This document shows positions 58,601 to 64,000 of a DNA stretch of 64,000 nucleotides, piece after piece (the first letter of the stretch is position 1; the number at the start of each line of letters is the position of its first letter). The position numbers and the translations under genes are program-made. The notes under the pieces were generated by a model, which was not told the origin of the DNA, made no database searches, and saw only the letters and a list, made by a program, of their open reading frames with translations. Source of the DNA: Sorghum bicolor (lineage: Eukaryota > Streptophyta > Magnoliopsida > Poales > Poaceae); contig NW_018396398.1 in the NCBI RefSeq assembly GCF_000003195.3, positions 395,983 to 459,982 of the forward strand. Direction: 5' to 3'.

Positions 58601-61600
58601 AATAGGTGCGTCAAAAATGGTTTGTTTGACTATGGTGCATTAGGCACAAAGTATGCACCTATCTTGCACTGAAACTAACATTGTCTCCAAACAGACCGAA
58701 GCGAATTCCATATGACACATGTTATCTAGGAGTTCCATTGGGTGCATCTAAATTGATTTCTTAACATATGGTACGTTCCAGGCAAACTGTGCAACTATCT
58801 TGCATCAAGATTAGCACTGTATCCGAACAAACCAAATCGAGCCTCCACTTGAGCATCTTCACCGCAGTACCAACAGGTGCTTCCAAAATGGTTTCTTAGA
58901 CTATGGTGCATTAAGCGCAAACCATGCACATATCTTGCACCGAAACTAACATTGTTTCTAAATAGACCAAATAGAGATTCCATATGACACACATCATCAA
59001 GGAGTTCCATCGGGTGTATCTAAATTGATTTCCAAGCATATGGTATGTTCCATGCAAACCGTGCACCTATCTTGCATCAAGATTAGCACTATCTCCAAAC
59101 AGACCGAACCGAGCTTCCACTTGAGCCTCTTCATCTAGGAGTACAAACAGGTGCGTCAAAAATAGTTTCTTAGACTATGGTGCATTAGACACAAACTATG
59201 CACCTATCTTGCACCGAAACTAACATTGTCTCCAAACAGACTGAAGCGAGATTCCATATGACACACGTCATCTAGGAGTTCCATTGGGTGCGTCCAAATT
59301 GATTTCTTAACATATAGTACGTTCCATACAAACTCTGCCACTATCTTGCATCAAGATTAGCACTATATCCGAACAGACCAAATCGAGCCTCCACTTCAGC
59401 CTCTTCAACTACGAGTACCATCGGGTGTGTCTAAAATGGTTTCTTAGCCTATGATGCATTAGGCGTAAACCGTGCACATATCTTCTACCAAAGCTAACAC
59501 TATCTCTAAACGAATCGAAGCAAGATTCCATATGACACACATCATCAAGGAGTTATATCAGGTGCGTCCTAATTGATTTCTGAGCATATCGTATGTTCCA
59601 TGCAAACCGTGCATCTATCTTGCATCATGATTAGCAATATCTCCAAACAAACCAAACCGAGCTTTCACTTGAGCCCCAGGACCTAGGAGTACCATCGGGT
59701 GCGTCCAAAATGGTTTCTTATCCTATGGTGCATTAGGTGCAAACCGTGCACCTATCTTGCATCGAAACCAACACAGTCTCTAAACGGACCGAAGTGAGAT
59801 TCCATATGACACATGTCATCTAGGAGTTCCATCTGGTGCATCCAAATTGATTTCTGAGGATATGGTATGTTCCATGCAAATCGTGCACCTATCTTGCATT
59901 AAGATTAGCACTATCTCTAAACAGACCGAACCGAGCCTCCACTTGAGCCTCTTCACCTAGGAGTACCAACAGGTGCTTCCAAAATGGTTTCTTAGACTTT
60001 GGTGCATTAGGCGCAAACCGTGCACATATCTTGCACGGAAACTAATACTATCTCTAAGCACACCAAAGCGAGATTCCATATGACACACATCATCAAGGAG
60101 TTCTATCGGGTGTGTCCAAATTAATTTCTAGGCATATGGTACGTTCCATGCAGACCGTGCATCTATCTTGCATCAAGATTAGCACTATCTCCAAACAGAT
60201 CAAACCGAGCTTCCACTTGAGCCTCTTCTCCAAAGTACTAACAGGTGCTTCCAAAATGGTTTCTTAGACTATGTTGCATTATGCGCAAACCATGCACATA
60301 TCTTGCACCGAAACTAACACTGTTTCTAAACAGACCAAAGAGAGATTCCATATGACACACATCATCATGGAGTTCCATCGGGTGTATCCAAATTGATTTC
60401 CAAGCATATGGTATATGCCATGCAAACTGTGCACCTATCTTGCATCAAGATTAGCACTATCTCCAAACAGACCGAACTGAGCTTCCACTTGAGCCTCTTC
60501 AACTAGGAGTACAAATAGGTGCGTCGAAAATGGTTTCTTAGACTATGGTGCATTAGGCACAAACTATGCACCTATCTTGCACCGAAACTAACATTGTCTC
60601 CAAACAGACTGAAGCGAGATTCCATATGACACACGTCATCTAGGAGTTCCATTGGGTGCGTCAAAATTGATATCTTAACATATGGTACGTTCCATGCAAA
60701 CTGTGACACTATCTTGGATCAAGATTTGCACTATATCTGAACAAACCAAATCAAGCCTCCCCTCGAGCCTCTTCAACTACGAGTACCATCGGATGCGTCT
60801 AAAATGGTTTCTTAGCCTTTGGTGCATTAGGCGTAAAGCATGCACATATCTTCTACCAAAACTACATTGTCTCTAAATGAAGCAAAGCAAGATTCCATAT
60901 GACACACATCATCAAGGAGTTATATCAGGTGCGTCCTAATTGATTTCTGACCATATCGCATGTTCCATACAAACCGTGCATCTATCTTGCATCAAGATTA
61001 GCACTATCTCCAAACAGATCAAACTAAGCTTTCACTTGAGCCCCTTGACCTAGGAGTACCATCGGGTGCGTCCAAAATGGTTTTTTATCCTATGGTGCAT
61101 TAGGTGCAAACCGTGCACCTATCTTGCACTGAAACTAACACTGTCTCTAAACGAACCGAAGGGAGATTCCATTTGATATATGTCATCTAGGAGTTCCATC
61201 TGGTGCGTCCAAATTGATTTCTAAGCATATGGTATGTTCCATGCAAATCGTACACCTATCTTGCATCAAGATTAGCACTATCTCTAAAGACACCGAACCG
61301 AGCCTCCACATGAGCCTCTTCACCTAGGAGTACCAACAGGTGCTTCCAAAAAGGTTTCTTAGACATTGGTGCATTAGGCGGAAACCGTGCACATATCTTG
61401 CACCGAAACTAATACTGTCTCTAAGCACACTAAAGCGAGATTCCATATGACACACGTCATCAAGGAGTTCTGTCGGGTGTGTCCAAATTAATTTCTAAGT
61501 ATATGGTACGTTCCATGCAGACTGTGCATCTATCTTGCCTCAAGATTAGCACTATCTCCAAACACCACTTGAGCCTCTACACCGAAGTACCAACAGGTGC

Positions 61601-63564
61601 TTCCAAAATGGTTTCTTACACTATGGTACATTAGGCGTAAACTATGCACATATCTTGCACCGAAACTAACAATATTTCTAAACTGGCCAAAGCGAGATTC
61701 CATATGACAAACATCATCAAGGACGGGTGAATCCAAATTGATTTCCAAGCATATGGTATGTTCCATGCAAACCGTGCACCTATCTTGCATCAAGATTAGC
61801 ACTATCTCCAAACAGACTGAACTGAGCTTCCACTTGAGCCTCTTCATCTAGGAGTACAAACAGGTGCGTCTATCTTGCACCAAAACAAACATTGTCTCCA
61901 AACTGACTGAAGCGAGATTCCATATGACACACGTCATCTAGGAGTTCCATTGGGTGCGTCCAAATTGATTTCTTAACATATGGTAGGTTCCATGCGAACT
62001 GTGCAACTATCTTGCATCAAGATTAGCACTATATCTGAATAGACCAAATCGAGCCTCCAATTGAGCCTCTTCAACTACGAGTACAACTGGGTGCGTCTAA
62101 AATGGTTTCTTAGCCTATGCTGCATTAGGTGTAAACCGTGCACATATCTTCTACCAAAACAAACACTGTCTCTAAATGAACCGAGGCAAGATTCCATATG
62201 ACACACATCATCAAGGAGTTATATCAGGTGCGTCCTAATTGATTTCTGAGCATATCGTATGTTCCATGCAAACTGTGCATCTATCTTGCATCAAGATTAG
62301 CACTATCTCCAAACAGACCAAACTGAGCTTTCACTTGAGCCCCTTGACCTAGGAGTACCATCGGGTGTGTCCAAAATGGTTTCTTATCCTATGGGGCATT
62401 AGGTGCAAACCGTGCACTATCTTCTACCAAAACAAATACTATCTCTAAGCACACCAATGCAAGATTCCATATGACACACGTCATCAAGGAGTTCTATCGG
62501 GTGTGTCCAAATTAATTTCTAAGCATATGGTACGTTCCATGCAGACCGTGCATCTATCTTGCATCAAGATTAGCACTATCTCCAAATAGACCAAACCAAG
62601 CTTTCACTTGAGCCTTTTACCTAGGAGTGCATTGGGTGCGTCCAAAATGGTTTGGTCTATGCTGCATTATGTGCAAACCTTGCACCTATCTTGCACTGAA
62701 ACTAACACTGTCTCCAAACAAACCGAAGCAAGATTTTGTATGACACACGTCATCTAGGAGTTCCATCATGTCCGTCCAGATTGATTTGCAAGCATTTGAT
62801 ATGTTCCATGCAAACCGTCTACCTATCTTGCATCAGGATTAGCACTATCTCCAAACAGACCGAACCGAGCATCCACTTGAGCCCCTTCACCTAGGAGTAC
62901 CAACAAGTGCGTGCAAAATGGTTTCTTAAACTATGGTGCATTAGGTGCAAACTGTGCACCTATCTTGCATCGAAACTAACAATGTCTCCAAATGGACCGA
63001 AGTGAGATTCGATATGACACACATCATCAAGGAGTTCCATCGGGTGCATCCAAATTGATTTCCAAGCATATGGTATGTTCCATGCAAACCATGCACCTAC
63101 CTTGCATAAGGATTAGCACTATCTCCAAACTGACCGAACCAAGCTTCCACTTGAGCCTCTTCACCCAGGAGTACCAAATAGATCGTCCAAAGTGGTTTGT
63201 TTGACTATGGTGCATTAGGCGCAAACTGTGCACCTATCTTGCACTAAAATTTACAATGTCTACAAACGGACCGAAGCAAGATTCCATATGACACACATCA
63301 TCTAGGAGTTCCATTGTGTGCGTCCAAATTGATTTCTAAGCATATGATATGTTCCTTGCAAATCATGCACCTATCTTGCATCAAGATTAGCACTATCTCC
63401 AAACAGATCAAACAGAGCTTCCACTTGATCCTCTTCACCAAAGTACCGACAGGTGCTTCCAAAATGGTTTCTTAGACTATGGTGCATTAGGCGCAAATCA
63501 TCACATAACTTGCACCGAAACTAACACTATTTCTAAATAGACCAAAGCGAGATTCCATATGACA
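49616..63564. repeat. Satellite array D, about 102 monomers, irregular higher-order structure
   Basis: Same A/B dimers as in array A. The GTTATATCAGGTGCGTCCTAA variant has anchors at 50599, 52767, 54399, 54947, 57104, 59571, 60928 and 62227, giving about 16, 12, 4, 16, 18, 10 and 10 monomers after small deletions. A hybrid monomer lies at 50050-50170. A deletion of about 57 bp lies near 61870 and others near 52575, 57075, 61565 and 62640. No other insertion or gene is seen in this stretch; the numerous short frames are satellite. Confidence 0.9.
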
Positions 63565-64000
63565 TGATGTGAACCCACTAGTGTTTTCGCCTGATCTTTC
63601 GATGAGAGGCGCTGGATAACTCGATTAGTGAATGGAGATGACATTCACGGCCCGACTACAGCCCTCAAGACCGCGCCTTAGCAACCGATACACCGCCTCC
63701 AATGGCTGTCACGATCTTGTGGAGCGCAACACCCGACCACTAGGGCACTCGTCCTGCAAGCAATCGAAGAACCAGCAAGAACAAGTAGAACAAGTACTAA
63801 ATTACTAGATGTAAATGAAGGTTTCAAACTCAATCTCTAATGAAGTGGGGTTTTGAAAACAAGAAGACGGGCGGCTGGATCAGCACGCGCGTTTACAAGC
63901 AAGTAGCGAAGGCTAAACTTTATCTAATCAAAACCTAGTTGTTCATGGCGGCTCTAGATGTAAATAAATAGAGGGGAGGACGACCAAAGGGGTGCTAGAG
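63565..64000 (-). mobile_element. Gypsy LTR, open at the right edge
   Basis: Satellite stops after GATTCCATATGACA and TGATGTGAACCC begins. The sequence follows the LTR at 1760 almost to the window end. By orientation its outer 3' end faces the satellite, so the element (or a solo LTR) extends to the right, on the minus strand. Confidence 0.85.

Noticed and set aside
49616..63564. A repeated family of small proteins or a CRISPR-like array
   Set aside because: Direct head-to-tail monomers with no unique spacers and no associated genes; plant satellite explains all of it.
3596..63564. Identification of the satellite as maize CentC, rice CentO or the 180-bp knob repeat
   Set aside because: Monomer length (137 bp against about 155-156 and 180) and sequence as I recall them do not fit.
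3596..63564. CENP-B-box-like motif in the satellite
   Set aside because: I found no match to the TTCG...CGGG pattern in the monomer consensus.
1..64000. tRNA, rRNA or telomere repeats
   Set aside because: No cloverleaf-like gene, rRNA segment or TTTAGGG run was seen; the PBS sites are only tRNA-complementary.

Overview
The window looks like centromeric or pericentromeric DNA of a grass, most likely an andropogonoid such as sorghum, sugarcane or Miscanthus. I see no host gene. About 27.5 kb is a tandem satellite with a 137-bp monomer, the length of the sorghum/sugarcane centromere satellite class (Cen38/SCEN). The rest is LTR retrotransposons of grass types, inserted into the satellite or abutting it. 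The species and the satellite family name are inferences from memory of these families.

Layout. 1-3595: a rearranged patch of retroelements on the minus strand: the start of a Ty3/gypsy gag running off the left edge, its leader and PBS, a gypsy LTR, a gypsy pol tail, a copia RT fragment and a copia LTR. 3596-12467: satellite array A with a 275-bp hAT-type MITE at 9720-9994. 12468-26591: a complete but decayed Tat-lineage gypsy element (Tat-1, minus orientation, TSD TAGTG) with a spliced antisense gene on the plus strand. 26592-30172: satellite B. 30173-36690: an internally deleted Tekay-type chromovirus (plus orientation, TSD TTAAC) that still has a long open pol. 36691-37872: satellite C. 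37873-49615: a second Tat-lineage element (Tat-2, plus orientation, TSD ACACA), again with a spliced antisense gene and with a 71-bp tandem array upstream of that gene. 49616-63564: satellite D. 63565-64000: an LTR of the same family as the one at 1760, running off the right edge.

Satellite structure has three levels. Monomers of 137 bp alternate between two diverged types, A and B, giving a 274-bp dimer. Dimers form higher-order repeats whose length changes along the array: 14, 16, 16, 18 and 18 monomers after insertions are subtracted, then less regular spacing to the right. Removing the inserted elements rejoins the satellite at the target duplications, so the elements arrived after the array formed.

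The retroelements carry the expected gag, protease, reverse transcriptase, RNase H and integrase modules, with an extra second RNase H in both Tat elements. All are broken by stops, frameshifts or deletions and are probably immobile. Many of the stops fit C-to-T decay at CAG, CAA or CGA codons. The most unusual items are the dimer-based higher-order repeat with changing length, the 71-bp array with covarying hairpins next to an antisense promoter, the near-coincident insertion sites in the monomer, and the shared TAG codon between protease and RT in both Tat elements.
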